Shown here: positions 1 through 11,389 of the stretch, in pieces
Numbering within the stretch: the first letter of the stretch is position 1
Layout: every line of letters begins with the position of its first letter
Assembly: GCA_002007465.1 (NCBI GenBank)
Contig: LNAC01000688.1
Location: 124,929-188,928 of the forward strand
From: Ailurus styani
Lineage: Eukaryota; Chordata; Mammalia; Carnivora; Ailuridae
DNA length: 64,000 bases
Reading direction: 5' to 3'
Notes under the pieces: generated by a model
What the model was told of the DNA's origin: nothing
Database searches by the model: none
Seen by the model: the letters and a program-made list of their open reading frames with translations, nothing else
Program-made: the position numbers and the translations under genes

Positions 1-102
1 TTTGAATCTAGAGTCCATTTTTCTGTAGATAGCATATAGTTTAGATCAAGTTTTGTTTTCTTTTTTAATCTATTTTTGGGATGATTAACATATTTACATT
101 TT

Positions 103-291
103 TTTAAAAGATTTTATTTATTTATTTTGACAGAGAGAGATTACAAGTAGGCAGACAGGCAGGCAGAGAGAGAGGAGGAAGCAGGCTCCCTGCTGAGCAG
201 AGAGCCCGATGCGGGCCTTGATCCCAGGACCCTGAGATCATGACCTGAGCCGAAGGCAGAGGCTTTAACCCACTGAGCCACCCAGGCGCCC
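103..291 (-). mobile_element. CAN-SINE, young
   Basis: Full-length copy: T-rich tail complement, antisense GA-rich middle, and the tRNA-like head ending 'CACCCAGGCGCCC'. The target duplication AACATATTTACATT occurs at 87-100 and again at 292-305. It is inserted in the ancient L1. Confidence 0.93.
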
Positions 292-859
292 AACATATTT
301 ACATTTAATGTAACTATTGACTAGGTAAGATTTACATCTGCCCTAGGCTAGCTATTTGTTTTCCGTATGTCTTATGTCTTGTTTGTTGTTATTTCTCTTA
401 TATTGCTGTCTTTTCTCATGTTAAATAACAGTACCTATTGTGTTATTTTAATTATCCTGTCATTCTTTAATTTGATGTTGTTGTTTAATTATTTTCTTAC
501 TGGTTGCCCTGGGGGTTACAATTAGCATCTTAATTTATAATAATAGAGTTTGAATGAATACCTGCATAATTCCAATAGTATATAAATGCTTTGCTCCTGT
601 ATAGCTATATTTCTTCCAGCTTTTTTGTACTATTATCACACAAATTACAATCAATCTTCATTATTCATAGATTCCACATTTTTAAAGTTCTCTACTTGCA
701 AAAGTATTTCTAATGCCAAAATTAGTATTAGTGACACCTTTGTGGCCATTTGAGTTCATGCACATAATGGCAAAAAATTTGAGTCACCCTATCTGTATGT
801 TCCCTGCTGAGGTCAAATGAAGCCTTCTTCTTTTAGCTCTCATAGAGAGATGACAAAAG

Positions 860-1030
860 AGTGCAGGTAGCACAGAGCAGTGCAAAAAGGTTTGGCTATA
901 GGGCCAGTTGAATGAGGTTTGAATCCTTACTCTGGCATCTGTGGGGAGATATTTAAGCATGTTACTTAGTATTTTCTCTTTAGTAAAATAAGGAAAATGG
1001 AATCTGCCAAGAGGTGTTATTTGTAGGATT
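860..1030 (+). mobile_element. MIR fragment
   Basis: The order 'GTTTGAATCCTTACTCTGGC', a core with 'TTACTTAG', then 'AGTAAAATAAGGAAAATGG' follows the MIR core (conserved TTACTTAACCTCT ... TCTGTAAAATGGG pattern). It is heavily diverged and interrupts the old L1. Confidence 0.55.
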
Positions 1031-1263
1031 TAAGATTATAATTCATGTGATTGATCAAATATATTAATGTATGCTAACATCATATATATGATTACTGTTT
1101 TTACACAGATTCCTTTATTGCATATATTTAAAATTATGACTTTAAATCTTTTTCTTGTAATTCCAATGTCTGGACTTCCTAAGGAATAATTTTCAGTGAT
1201 AACTTTTTTTTCTTTACATAGAGCATACAAGTCACCAATTTAAAATGTATAATGTAAAAGTTC

Positions 1264-1299
1264 TTTTCTCTCTCTCTCTCTGTCTCTCTCTCTCTCTTT
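1264..1299 (+). repeat. (TC)n microsatellite
   Basis: About 36 bases of nearly pure TC dinucleotides with one TG interruption. Confidence 0.9.
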
Positions 1300-1420
1300 C
1301 TTTTGTTGAATACAGGACATTTCAAATGATATATTGTGGCAACTTTGGAACTCAAATTCTCTTCCCCACTCAGGTTTTGTTTTTGTTGCTAGTGGTTTTA
1401 TTGCTTGTTTAGTGGCTTTC

Positions 1421-1456
1421 TTTTTTTCATTTTTAAAGATTTTATTTATTTATTTT

Positions 1457-1488
<32 letters not shown>

Positions 1489-1865
1489 CTTGGGGAGGGG
1501 AAGATGCAAAGAAGAGAGAGACTCTTAAGCAGTTTCCATGCCCAGGTTGGAGCACAATGCAGGGCTTAATCTCAAGACCCTGGGATCCTGCATGACCTGA
1601 GCTGAAATCAAGAGTTGTATGCTTGGGTGCCTGGGTGGCTCAGTGGGTTAAAGCCTCTGCTTTCAGCTCAGGTCATGATCTCAGGGTCCTGGGATCGAGG
1701 CCCGCATCGGGCTCTCTGCTCAGCGGTGACCCTGCTTCCTCCTCTCTCTCTGCCTGCCTCTCTACCGACTTGTGATCTGATCTCTCTCTGTGTGTCAAAT
1801 AAATAAATAAAATCTTAAAAAAAAAAAAGTTGGATGCTTAACTGATTGAGCTACCCAGGCACCCC
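1421..1865 (-). mobile_element. Older CAN-SINE, split by a younger one
   Basis: The tail and (GA)n body occupy 1421-1624 and the head resumes at 1828-1865 ('GAGCTACCCAGGCACCCC'). The target duplication AGTGGCTTTC lies at 1411-1420 and 1872-1881. The body differs from the young mustelid form, with a longer GA run and 'AAGCAGTTTCCATGCCCAGG' wording, so it is an older subfamily. Confidence 0.82.
1625..1827 (+). mobile_element. Young CAN-SINE nested inside an older SINE
   Basis: Near-consensus copy with head GGTGCCTGGGTGGCTCAG, CT-rich middle, AAATAAATAAATAAAATCTT and a pure A tail. The duplication AGTTGTATGCTT (1613-1624) / AGTTGGATGCTT (1828-1839) proves a separate insertion event within the older element. 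Confidence 0.93.
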
Positions 1866-1909
1866 TTATTCAGTGGCTTTCCTGAGCTAATTCTGTGAAG
1901 TCTGTAATT

Positions 1910-2101
1910 TTTTTTTAAGATTATTTATTTATTTATATGACACAGAGAGATTACAAGAAGGCAGAGAGGAAGGCAGAGAGAGAGGAGAAAGCAGGCTCCC
2001 CACTGAGCAGGGAGCCCTATGCCGGACTCGATCCCAGGACTCTGAGATCATGACCTGAGCCAAAGGCAGAGGCTTTAACCCACTGAGCAACCCAGGCACC
2101 C
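1910..2101 (-). mobile_element. CAN-SINE, young
   Basis: Full-length. Target duplication TGAAGTCTGTAATTT (1895-1909) and TGAAGTCTGTATTTT (from 2102). Confidence 0.92.
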
Positions 2102-2970
2102 TGAAGTCTGTATTTTTTGTCATGTATGTATAATGAAGCCTCTGCCTGGTTATCTCACTGTTAGCTAATGATTGGACAAAAATTTCCTTAAATGCCTGGA
2201 GCTAACAAATCTCTCAGTCTTTGTCCATACGCTGTATGTGTGAGGGTTGCGGCACACCTTAAACAATAAGCCAGGTGTTTGACAATTCTGTCTTAACCTT
2301 TCCTTCTTATTTGTGCAGAGCCTCAAGGTTAGCAAAAGTGGGAGCTTAGAGTGTCATCAAGTGTCTTCTGATCATGTTCGTAGCCCTGAGCAGGTGTATA
2401 GTCCTACACCTACACTTGTCCTTATCTATTCTGAGGAACATGTCAAACATTTCCAAAGCTCTCTATGCATATCTCATTCCACAGCTTTTCTTTTTAAGCT
2501 TTTTGGGTAGCTATTGTTTGTTCAAACTGTCATCCACTGCCTAAGGCAGCTATAATGTTAAACAATTGCCACTTATTTTATTTTATTTTTTTAATTCCCT
2601 AGGAAAAATGCTGTTCACACTGGGGGAGCTCCACGTTAGGACAAATGAAAATAGTCTTGAGAATGAGGCTTTTCACAGGACTACCAGAGAGGGCAATAAT
2701 GGCAATTCTTGGAGAGGGTGCACTGAAGGAACACCAGTTCTATTCTGTTCCTTTCAGTTGGTGCCCTTCTGCTCCTTTTGCCATGATTGTTGTCTGTTAG
2801 CTTTTAAGACTACTGTGGGACAGAGGATGAGGGCTAGAAATAGCACAAGTTGAATTTCCATACAGCTTACAGTTATTCCTAAGATTCAGCCATTTTTCTT
2901 GAATAAATACTGTCCAGATTACTGAAAGATTTTGGTTAATTCTCAGACCTCTTAAAAATTATTCTGACAA

Positions 2971-3207
2971 GGGAAGCCTGGGTGGTTCAGTCAGTTAAAC
3001 ATCTCCCTTCATCTCATGTCATGATCTCAGCATCCTGGGATCAACCTGCATCAGGCTCCCTGCTCAGTGGGGAGTATGTTTCACCCTCTCCTGCTGCCCC
3101 TTGCCACCCCTCCCACTTGTTCTCTCTCTCTCATATAAATAAATAAATATAAATAAATATAAATAAATATAAATAAATAAATAAAGAAAGAAAGAAATAA
3201 AATCTTT
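2971..3207 (+). mobile_element. Older CAN-SINE with expanded AAATAAATAT tail
   Basis: Head 'GAAGCCTGGGTGGTTCAG' with many substitutions. The 3' region is an (AAATAAATAT)n then (GAAA)n expansion at about 3137-3199. Exact 17-base duplication AAAAATTATTCTGACAA at 2954-2970 and 3208-3224. Confidence 0.88.
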
Positions 3208-4492
3208 AAAAATTATTCTGACAATTAATTTGCCAGCTTCTTATTGCTTTTATGGAACAAAGGTTTTATGGAGGTTCTTGGGCTTCTTCACTGACAATCC
3301 CTTCTTCCCTAATTTTGAGGATTGTTGATGTTGATTCTCTTCAGATTTCACAAAATATTGAATAAACAGGGTTATCTGAACTCCACTGAACTGATTTCTC
3401 TATTAATTCACCTACCAATCCTTAAAATCCACTGCAAATACTGTCCTCCGATCATACCGAACCATATGTAGTTTCTGTATTATGCTAGAAGCTTCATGAT
3501 TCTGGACAACTTAGTCTCTCGGTTCATATTCCCTATACTCCCCCTACTTTTTACTTAAACATTTCTTATTAATTCATTAGAATTATTTTTAATATGATAA
3601 TTGCCTTTATTTTCTTTTTTAAATTTTTTTAAATTAACATATAATGTATTATTTGTTTCAGGGTTACAGGTCTGTGATTCATCAGTCTTTCACAATTCAC
3701 AGCACTCAACATAGCACGTACCCTCCCCAATGTCCATCGCCCAGCCACCCCATCCCTCCCACTGCCCTCCACTCCAACAACCCTCAGTTTGTTTCCTGAG
3801 ATTAAGACTCTCTTAAGGCTCGTCTCCCTCTGTGGTTCTGTCTTGATTCATTTTTTCTTCACTTTCCCTGTGGTCCTCTGCCTTGTTTCTCAAATTCCTC
3901 ATATCAGTGAAATCATATGATAATTGTCCTTCTCTGACTTATTTCACTTAGCTTAATAACCTCTAGTTCCATCCACATCATTGCAAATGGCAAGATTTTG
4001 TGTTATTTTTGATGGCTACACAATATTCCATTGTATATATCTACTATATCTTCTTTAGCCATTCATCTGTTGATGGACATCCAGGCTCTTTCCATAGTTT
4101 GGTTATTGTGGACGTTGCTACTATAAAATTTGGGGTGCATGTGCCCCTTCGGATCACTATATTTGTATCTTTGGGGTAAATACCCAGTAGTGTGATTGCT
4201 GGGTCGTAGGGTAGCTCTATCTTCAACTTTTTGAAAAACATCCATACTGTTTTCCAGAGCAGCTGCACCAGCTTGCATTCCACCAACAGCGTAGGAGGAT
4301 TCACTTCTCTCCACATCCTCACCAACACCTGTCCTTTCCTGACTTGTTAATTTTAGCCATTCTGACTGCTGTGAGGTGGTATCTCACTGTGGTTTTGATT
4401 TGTATTTCCCTTATGCCAAGTGATGTTGAACACCTTTTCATGTGTCTTTTGGCCATTTGGGTGTCTTCTTTGCAGAAATGTCTGTTCATGTC

Positions 4493-4508
4493 TTTTGCCC
4501 ATTTCTTC
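4493..4508. repeat. Target-site duplication of nested SINE
   Basis: TTTGCCCATTTCTT here matches TTCTGCCCATTTCTT at 4749-4763, bracketing the SINE between them and letting the interrupted L1 sequence be followed across. Confidence 0.8.
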
Positions 4509-4539
4509 TTCTTTTTTTTAAGATTTTATTTATTTATTT

Positions 4540-4592
<53 letters not shown>

Positions 4593-4748
4593 CAAGGAGN
4601 NNAGTAGGCAGAGAGGCAGGCAGAGAGAGGAGGAAGCAGACTCCCTACTGAGCAGGGAGCCTGATGTGGGGCTTGATCCTAGGACCCTGAGACCATGACC
4701 TGAGCCGAAAATAGAGGCTTTAACCCACTGAGCCACCCAGGCAGCCCC
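4509..4748 (-). mobile_element. CAN-SINE nested in L1, long (GA)n run
   Basis: Young-type SINE whose GA stretch has grown to about 48 bases (4542-4589), followed by a 3-base N gap at 4600-4602 that is probably an unresolved microsatellite. The head ends CCACCCAGGCAGCCCC. Confidence 0.92.
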
Positions 4749-5088
4749 TTCTGCCCATTTCTTGATTGGATTATTTGTTCTTTGGGTGTTGAGTTTGATA
4801 AGTTCTTTACAGATTTTGGATACTAGCCCTTTATCTGATATGTCGTTTGCAAATATCTTCTCCCATTCTGCTGGTTGTCTTTTGGTTTTGTTTACTGTTT
4901 CCTTGGCCTCCCAAATACTTTTTATCTTGATGAAGTCCAAATAATTCATTTTTGCCCTTGCTTCCCTTGCCTTTGGAGATGTTTCTAGGAAGAAGTCGCT
5001 GTGGCTGAGGTTGAAGAGGTTGCTGCCTGTGTTCTCCTCAAGGATATTGATGGATTCCTTTCTCACATTGAGGTCTTTTATCCATTTT

Positions 5089-5289
5089 TTTTAAAAGATT
5101 TTATTTATTTATTTCACAGAGGGAGAGAGATCACAAGGAGGCAGAGAGGCAGGCAGAGAGAGAGAGGGGGGAGNNNNNNNNNNNNNNNNNNNNNNNNGGG
5201 AGCCCGATGCGGGCCTCGATCCCAGGACGCTGAGATCATGACCTGAGCCGAAAGCAGAGGCATTAACCCACTGAGCCACCCAGGCGCCC
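5089..5289 (-). mobile_element. CAN-SINE nested in L1, with N gap
   Basis: The target duplication GTCTTTTATCCATTTT occurs exactly at 5073-5088 and 5290-5305. A 24-base N run (5174-5197) lies in the middle of the SINE. Confidence 0.94.
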
Positions 5290-5535
5290 GTCTTTTATCC
5301 ATTTTGAGTCTATTTTTGTGCGTGGTGTAAGGAAATGATTCAGTTTCATTTGTCTGCATGTGGCTGTCCAGTTTTCCCAACACCATTTGTCGAAGAGACT
5401 GCCTCGTACCCATTGGACATTCTTTCCTGCTTTGTCTAAGATTAGTTGACCATCGAGTTGAGGGTCCATTTCTGGGCTCTCTATTCTGTTCCATTGATCT
5501 ATGTGTCTGTTTTTGTGCCACTACCATACTGTCTT

Positions 5536-5726
5536 TTTTTTAATATTTTTATTTATTTATTTGACAGAGAGAGCGATTACAAGTAGGCAGAGAGGCAGGC
5601 AGAGAGAGGAGGAAGCAGGCTCCCCACTGAGCGGAGAGCGTAATGCAGGGCTCGATCCCAGGACCCTGAGATCATGACCTGAGCTGAAGGCAGAGGCTTT
5701 AACCCACTGAGCCACCCGGGCGCCCC
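5536..5726 (-). mobile_element. CAN-SINE nested in L1
   Basis: Duplication ACTACCATACTGTCTT (5520-5535) / ACTATCATACTGTCTT (5727-5742). The copy is otherwise full-length, with the tail region reading AATATTTTT rather than AAGATTTT. Confidence 0.93.
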
Positions 5727-8167
5727 ACTATCATACTGTCTTGATGATGACAGCTTTGTAATAGAGCTTGAAGTCTGGAATTTTGATGCCACCATCTTTG
5801 CTTTTTTTTTCTTTTTTTCAACATTTCTTTGGCTATTCGGGGTCTTTTCTGGTTCCATATAAATTTTAGGATTATTTGTTCCATTTCTTTGAAATAAATT
5901 GCTGGTATTTTGATGGGGATTGCATTAAATGTGTAGATTGCTCTAGGTACCATANGAGCATGAAATGTTTTTCCACTTCTTTGTGTCTTCCTCAATTTCT
6001 TTCATGAGTACTTCTTAGTTTTCTGAATACAGATTCTTTGCCTCTTTGGTTAGGTTTATTCCTAGGTATCTTATGGTTTTGGGTGCAATTGTAAATGGGA
6101 TTGACTCTTTAATTTCTCTTTCTTCTGTTTTGTTGTTGGTATATAGAAATGCAACTGATTTCTGTGCATTGATTTTATATCCTGACACTTGACTGAATTC
6201 CTGTATGAGTGCTAGCAGTTTTGGAGTGGAGTCCTTTGGGTTTTCCACATAAAGTATCATATCATCTGCAAAGAGTGAGAGTTTGACTTCTTCCTTGCTG
6301 ATTCATATGCCTTTTATTTCTTTTTGTTGTCTGATTGCTGAGGCTAGGACTTCTAGTACTATGTTGAATAGCAGTGGTGATAGTGGACAGCCCTGCCATA
6401 TTCCTGACTTTAGGGGAAAAGTTCTGAGTTTTTCTCCATTAAGAATGATATTCACTGTGGGTTTTGCATAGATGGCTTTGATGATATTGAGGTATGTACC
6501 CTCTATGCCTACACTGTGAAGAGTTTTGATCAACACAGGGCTGTACTTTGTCAAATGCTTTTCAGCATCTAATGAGAGGATCATATGGTTCTTGTTCTTT
6601 CTTTTATTAATGTCTTGTATCACATTGATTGATTTGCGAATGTTAAACCAACCTTGCATCCCNGAACCTTGCAGCCCAGGAATAAATTCCACTTGGTCAT
6701 GGTGAATAATCCTTTTAATGTGCTATTGGATCATATTGGCTAGTATTTTGTTGAGGATTTTTGCACCCGTGTTCATCGAGGATATTGGTCTGTAATTATC
6801 CTTTTTGATGGGGTCTTTGCCTGGTTTTGGGATCAAAGTCATGCTGACCTCATAAAATGAGTTTGGAAGTTTTCCTTCCGATTCTATTTTTTGTAACAGT
6901 TTTAGGAGAATAGGTATTAATTCTTTAAATGTTTGGTAGAATTCCCCTGGGAAGCCGTCTGGCCCTGGGCTCTTGTTCGTTGGGAGATTTTTGATGACTG
7001 CTTCAATNTCAGTTTTGGTAGTTTATATTTCACTAAGAATGCATCCACTTCCTCCAGATTGTCAAACTTGCTGGTGTAGTGTTGCTCATAATATGTTCTT
7101 ATAATAGTTTGTATTTCTTAGGTGTTGGTTGTGATCTCCCCTCATTCATTCATGATTTTATTAATTTGGGTCCTTTCTCTTTTCTTTTTAATAAGTGGCC
7201 AGGAATTTATCAGTCTTTTTAATTATTTCAAAGAACCAGCTCCTAGTTTCATTCATCTCTTCTTCTGTTCTTTTGGTTTCTATTTCATTGATTTCTGCTC
7301 TGGTCTTTATTATTTCTCTTCTCCTGCTGGATTTAGGCTTTCTTTGCTGTTCTCTCTCCAGCTCCTTTAGGTATAGGGTTAGGTTGTGTATTTGAAACCT
7401 ATCTTGCTTCTTGTGAAAGGCTTGTCTTGCTATACACTTTCCTCTTAGGACCACCTTTGCTGCATCCCCAAGATTTAAACAGTTCTTTTCATTTTCATTT
7501 GTTTCCATGAATTTTTTAAAATTCTTCTTCAATTTCCTGATTGACCCATTCATTCTTTAGTAGGATGCTCTTTAGCCTCCATATATTTAAGTTCTTTCCA
7601 GCTTTCCCCTTGTTATTGAGTTCAGTTTCAAGGTGTTGTCATCTGAAAATATGCAGGGAATGATCCCAGTCTTTTGGTACCAGTTAAGACCTGATCTGTG
7701 ACCCAGGATGTGGTCTATTCTGGAGAATGTTCCATGTGAACTAGAGAAGAATATGTATTTTGTTGCTTTGGGATGGAATGTTCTGAATATATCTGTGATG
7801 TCCATCTGGTCCAGGGTGTCATTTAAAGCCTTTATTTCCTTGTTGATCTTTTGCTTTGATGATCTGTCCATTTNGTGAAGGGGTATTTAAGTCCCCTACT
7901 ATTACTGTATTATTGTCAATGTGTTTTTTTTTTTATTTTGCTATTAATTGGTTTATATAATTGTCTTGCTCCCATGTTAGGGGCATATATATTTAAAATT
8001 TTTACATCTTTTTGTTGGACAGACTCTTTAAGTATGACATAGTATCCTTCCTCATCTCTTATTATAGTCTTTGATTTAAAATCTAATTTGTCTGATATAA
8101 GGATTGCCATCCCAGCTTTCTTTTGATGTTTATTAGAATGGTAAATGGTTTTCCACCCCTTCACTTT

Positions 8168-8366
8168 TTTTTTTTTAAAGATTTTATTTTATTTATTTCA
8201 CAGCGGGAGAGAGATCACAAGGAGGCAGAGAGACAGGCAGAAAGAAAGGGGGAAGCAGGCTCCCTGCTGAGCAGAGAGCCCGATGCGGGCCTCGATCCCA
8301 GGACCCTGAGATCATGACCTGAGCCGAAAGCAGAGGCTTTAACCCACTGAGCCACCCAGGCGCCCA
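8168..8366 (-). mobile_element. CAN-SINE nested in L1 ORF2
   Basis: Exact 15-base duplication CCACCCCTTCACTTT at 8153-8167 and 8367-8381. It splits the endonuclease-coding region. Confidence 0.94.
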
Positions 8367-8620
8367 CCACCCCTTCACTTTAAATCTAGAGGTGTCTTTG
8401 GCTCTAAAATGAGTTTCCTGCAGACAGCATATTGATGGGTCTTGCTTTTTTTATCCATTCTAATACCCTGTGTCTTTTGATTGGGGCATTTATCCCATTT
8501 ACATTTAGCATAACTATTAAAAGATATGAATTTAGTGCCATTGTATTGTCTGTTAGGTGACTGTTACTGAATATTGTCTCTGTTCCTTTCTGGTCTGTTA
8601 CGTTTTGGCTCTCACTTTGC

Positions 8621-9570
8621 TTAGAGGACCCCTTTCAATATTTCCTGTAAGGCTGGCTTGTTGTTTGTAAATTCTTTTAGCGTTTGTTTGTCCTGGAAGC
8701 CTTTTATTTCTCCTTCTATTTTCAATGACAGCTTAGCTGGATATAGTATTCTTGGCTGCATATTTTTGTCATTTATTGCTCTGAATATATCATGCCAGTC
8801 CTTTCTGGCCTGCCAAGTCTCTGTAGATAGTTCTGCTGCCAATATAATATTGCTATCATTGTAGGTTACAGACCTTTTGTCCCAATCCGCTTTCAGGATT
8901 TTCTCTTTATCTCTGAGACTTGTAAGATTTTCTGTTAGATGATAGGGTATTGACCTATTTTTATTGATTTTGAGTAGGGTTCTCTGTTCCTCCTAGATTT
9001 TGATGCCAGTTTCTTTCCCCAAATTTGGGAAGATCTCCAGTATAATTTGCTCCAATATACCTTCCACCTCTCTCTCTCTCTCTTTCTTCTTCTTCTTCTA
9101 GGATCCCAATTATTCTAATATTGTTTCATCATATGGTATCACTTACATCTTACTTACGAACTTATCTCTCTTATCTTTTATCTCACTTATCTCTCCCTCA
9201 TGATCCAGTAGTTGTTTATCTCTCTTTTTCTTACCTTCATTATTCTCCCTCATTTGGTGTTCTATATCACTAATTCTCTCTTCATCCTCATTTATACTAG
9301 GAGTAAGAGCCTCCGTTTTTTTTTGCACCTCATTAATGGCTTTTTTTATTTCAACTTGGTTAGATTTTAGTTTTTTTTTATTTCTCCAGATAGGGATTCT
9401 CTAGTATCTTCTATGCTTTTATCAAGCCTAGATAGTATCTTTATAATTGTCATTCTGAACTTTAGTTCTGGCATCATACTAATGTCTGTATTGATTAGGT
9501 CCCAGGCATTTGGTACTGCCTCTTGTTCTTTTTTTTGAGGTGAGTTTTTCGTCTTGTCATTTTCTCCAGA
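8621..9570 (-). pseudogene. L1 ORF1 (RNA-binding chaperone), broken
   Basis: ORF1p forms trimers that coat L1 RNA. The N-terminal part starts near 9564 (ENDKTKNSPQKKEQEAVP...), a charged coiled-coil stretch lies at about 9143-9328 (heptad-like E/K-rich), and the C-terminal domain reads STETWQARKDWHDIF and QPRILYPAKLSLKIEGEI at about 8625-8835, ending at a stop near 8621. The parts are in different frames, so the gene is dead. The position upstream of ORF2 on the same strand matches normal L1 order. Confidence 0.88.
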
Positions 9571-10090
9571 GAAGAATAGATTAATGAGAGAACAAAATGC
9601 TAAAAGGGTAACAATGACCCCAAAAAAATATACACTAAAGAAATCAGAAGAGACCCGAAACCAGGGGGAAAAGAGAGGGGGGGGAAATGATCCAGTTGGT
9701 GAATAGAACAGAGCCACACACCTTATTTTGGATGTGTTTTGATCTATTAGAAGAAACTGCTTCCCAGAATTTTAAAGAAAAAAAAATTATAAATATACAA
9801 AAATAAGGATAAATACAATGAAGGGATGGAATATGATTGTAAAGATGTAAATTAAAAATAATTTAAAAAAGAAATTGATAAGATAAGGAGTTGAAAAAAG
9901 AAAAAAAAAAGAGAGAATGTGATCAGGTAGGAGACTAGAACAAACCATACCCTAGTGTTAGGGTATGTTTTGGTCTATATCCCAAAAATTTAAGGAAAGG
10001 AAAACTTATGTGTATATAAAAAATAAGGTTAAATACAATGAAGGGATAGTATAGATTTGTAAAAATGAAAATTAAAAATGATTTTTAAAA

Positions 10091-10277
10091 ATATTTTATT
10101 TATTAATTTGACAGAGAAAGACACAGCAAGAGAGGGAACAGAAGCAGAGGGAGTGGCAGAAGGAGAAGCAGGCTTCCTGCTAAGCAGTGAGCCTCATATG
10201 GGGCTCAATCCCAGGACCTCAGGATCATGACCCGAGCTGAAGGCAGACGCTTAACAACTTAGCCATCCAGGCATGCC
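10091..10277 (-). mobile_element. Older CAN-SINE nested in L1 5'UTR
   Basis: Head ends CCATCCAGGCATGCC, more diverged than the others nested in this L1. Duplication TAAAAATGATTTTTAAAA (10073-10090) / TAAAAATAATTTTTAAAA (10278-10295). Confidence 0.85.
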
Positions 10278-11164
10278 TAAAAATAATTTTTAAAAAAGTA
10301 TTGATAAAATGATGATTAAAATAGGGAAGAGGAAAAATTTTTTAAAAAAGAAAAAAGAAAGAAAATAAAAAAAAATAACTTTGAAAGACTAGAGAATCAT
10401 GGGGAAAAAACCATGAATTCTATGTGCTGTATTTCCTTAGAGCTGGAGTTTTGCAGTTCTCATTCGTTGGTTAGCTTGGTCTTGACTGGATGTTCTTGCT
10501 GACCTTTTGGGGGAGTGCACTGTTGCAGTGATTCTCAAATGTCTTTGCCCAAGGCGGAATTGCACTGCCTTTTCCAGGGGCCAGGGTAAGTAATCTGCTC
10601 AGGTTTGATCTTGGTAGCTTTTGTTCCCTGAAAGCCTTCTGTACAGACCTGGAGGACGAGAATGAAAATGGCGACCTCCCAATCTCTGGCCCTGGAGGAG
10701 CTGAGACCTTGGGGCCCCCTTCTTCAGTGAGCCCTCAAGAAAAGCTGTCAAACACTCCCTGGCCACACTCCGAGCTCACTTGGCCTGTGACCAAGAATTT
10801 CTCTCTCTGGCAGGTGGCTTGTTTGGAGTCTCTAAACCCAGCAGATTCCTGCATTGTGTTCCTGTGCCACTCCTACCAGTGGAGGAAATGGGGGCCTCCC
10901 TGGATGTGCCACTCGTGGGGTCTTTGAAGAGTAGTGGCCTAACTGACCCTCACATCATGGTTTATGGCAACCTCCAGCTGAAAGCCCACTCCTTGGCTCC
11001 ATCTTTGTAGCTGGCTTCCCTGTTCTGGTATCTGGGAGCTCTGCTGCACTCAGTCATCCCTGGTCTTTCTGTGACCCTGAGGGTCCTGAGACCACACTGT
11101 CCCAGTGAGGTTTCCACTCCCCGCTTAGCCACTGGAGACACATCCCTCTGCAGAGCAGAGTTTT

Positions 11165-11389
11165 ATTTATTTTTTTTTATTTATTTATTTTTTTAAAGAT
11201 TTTATTTATTTATTTGACACAGAGAGAGAGATTACAAGTAGGCAGAGAGGCAGGCAGAGAGAGAGGGAGAGGAGGAAGCAGGCTCCCTGCTGAGCAGAGA
11301 GCCCGACGTGGGCCTCGATCCCAGGACGCTGAGATCATGACCTGAGCCGAAAGCAGAGGCTTTAACCCACTGAGCCACCCAGGCGCCCC
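11165..11389 (-). mobile_element. CAN-SINE nested in L1 5'UTR
   Basis: Long T-rich tail complement (11165-11206), then a full young-type body. Duplication CAGAGCAGAGTTTT (11151-11164) / CAGAGCAGACTTTT (11390-11403). Confidence 0.93.

Larger units (their letters stand above)
1..3300 (-). mobile_element. Ancient L1 (L1M-type) 5' region, degenerate
   Basis: Once the SINEs and one MIR are removed, the stretch reads as one antisense L1 segment. Landmarks are the 'GGTTGCCCTGGGGGTTACAA' block near 500, the 'TATATTGTGGCAACTTTGGA' block near 1330, the 'GATTGGACAAAAATTTCC' block near 2170 and the 'CAGAGCCTCAAGGTTAGC' block near 2320. I recognise these from the 5' untranslated and ORF1-upstream part of old mammalian L1 subfamilies. 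There is no open frame worth calling; the longest, 95 codons at 2566-2853, lies inside this repeat. Sequence after about 3250 fades into unrecognised DNA. The subfamily is uncertain and the assignment rests on recalled consensus wording. Confidence 0.55.
3900..8541 (-). pseudogene. L1 ORF2 (endonuclease-reverse transcriptase), broken
   Basis: In L1s this protein nicks the target and reverse-transcribes L1 and SINE RNA at the nick. The likely start codon is the reverse complement of CAT at 8539-8541, about 80 bases past the ORF1 stop. The endonuclease remnant spans about 7590-8540. In the segment reading IFSDDNTLKL the catalytic His of the usual SDH motif is Asp. The reverse transcriptase spans about 6015-6700: the active-site FADD is intact at 6261-6272, while an in-frame TGA sits at 6303-6305 and the RQGCPLSP motif reads WQGCPLSP. 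The C-terminal part continues to about 4044 in changed frames. SINEs at 4509, 5089, 5536 and 8168 interrupt it. No functional product is possible. Confidence 0.9.

Noticed and set aside
1625..1700. tRNA gene in the SINE heads
   Set aside because: The head derives from tRNA-Lys and keeps box-like promoter words, but it cannot fold as a complete tRNA and continues into a SINE body.
2566..2853. 95-codon plus-strand frame preceded by a TTTTAATTCCCTAG acceptor-like sequence
   Set aside because: It lies within wording I recognise from the 5' region of an ancient antisense L1, so the frame and acceptor are coincidental.
4530..5527. Frames of 178 and 137 codons on the minus strand
   Set aside because: They are chimeras of L1 ORF2 fragments and nested SINEs read through by chance, not genes.
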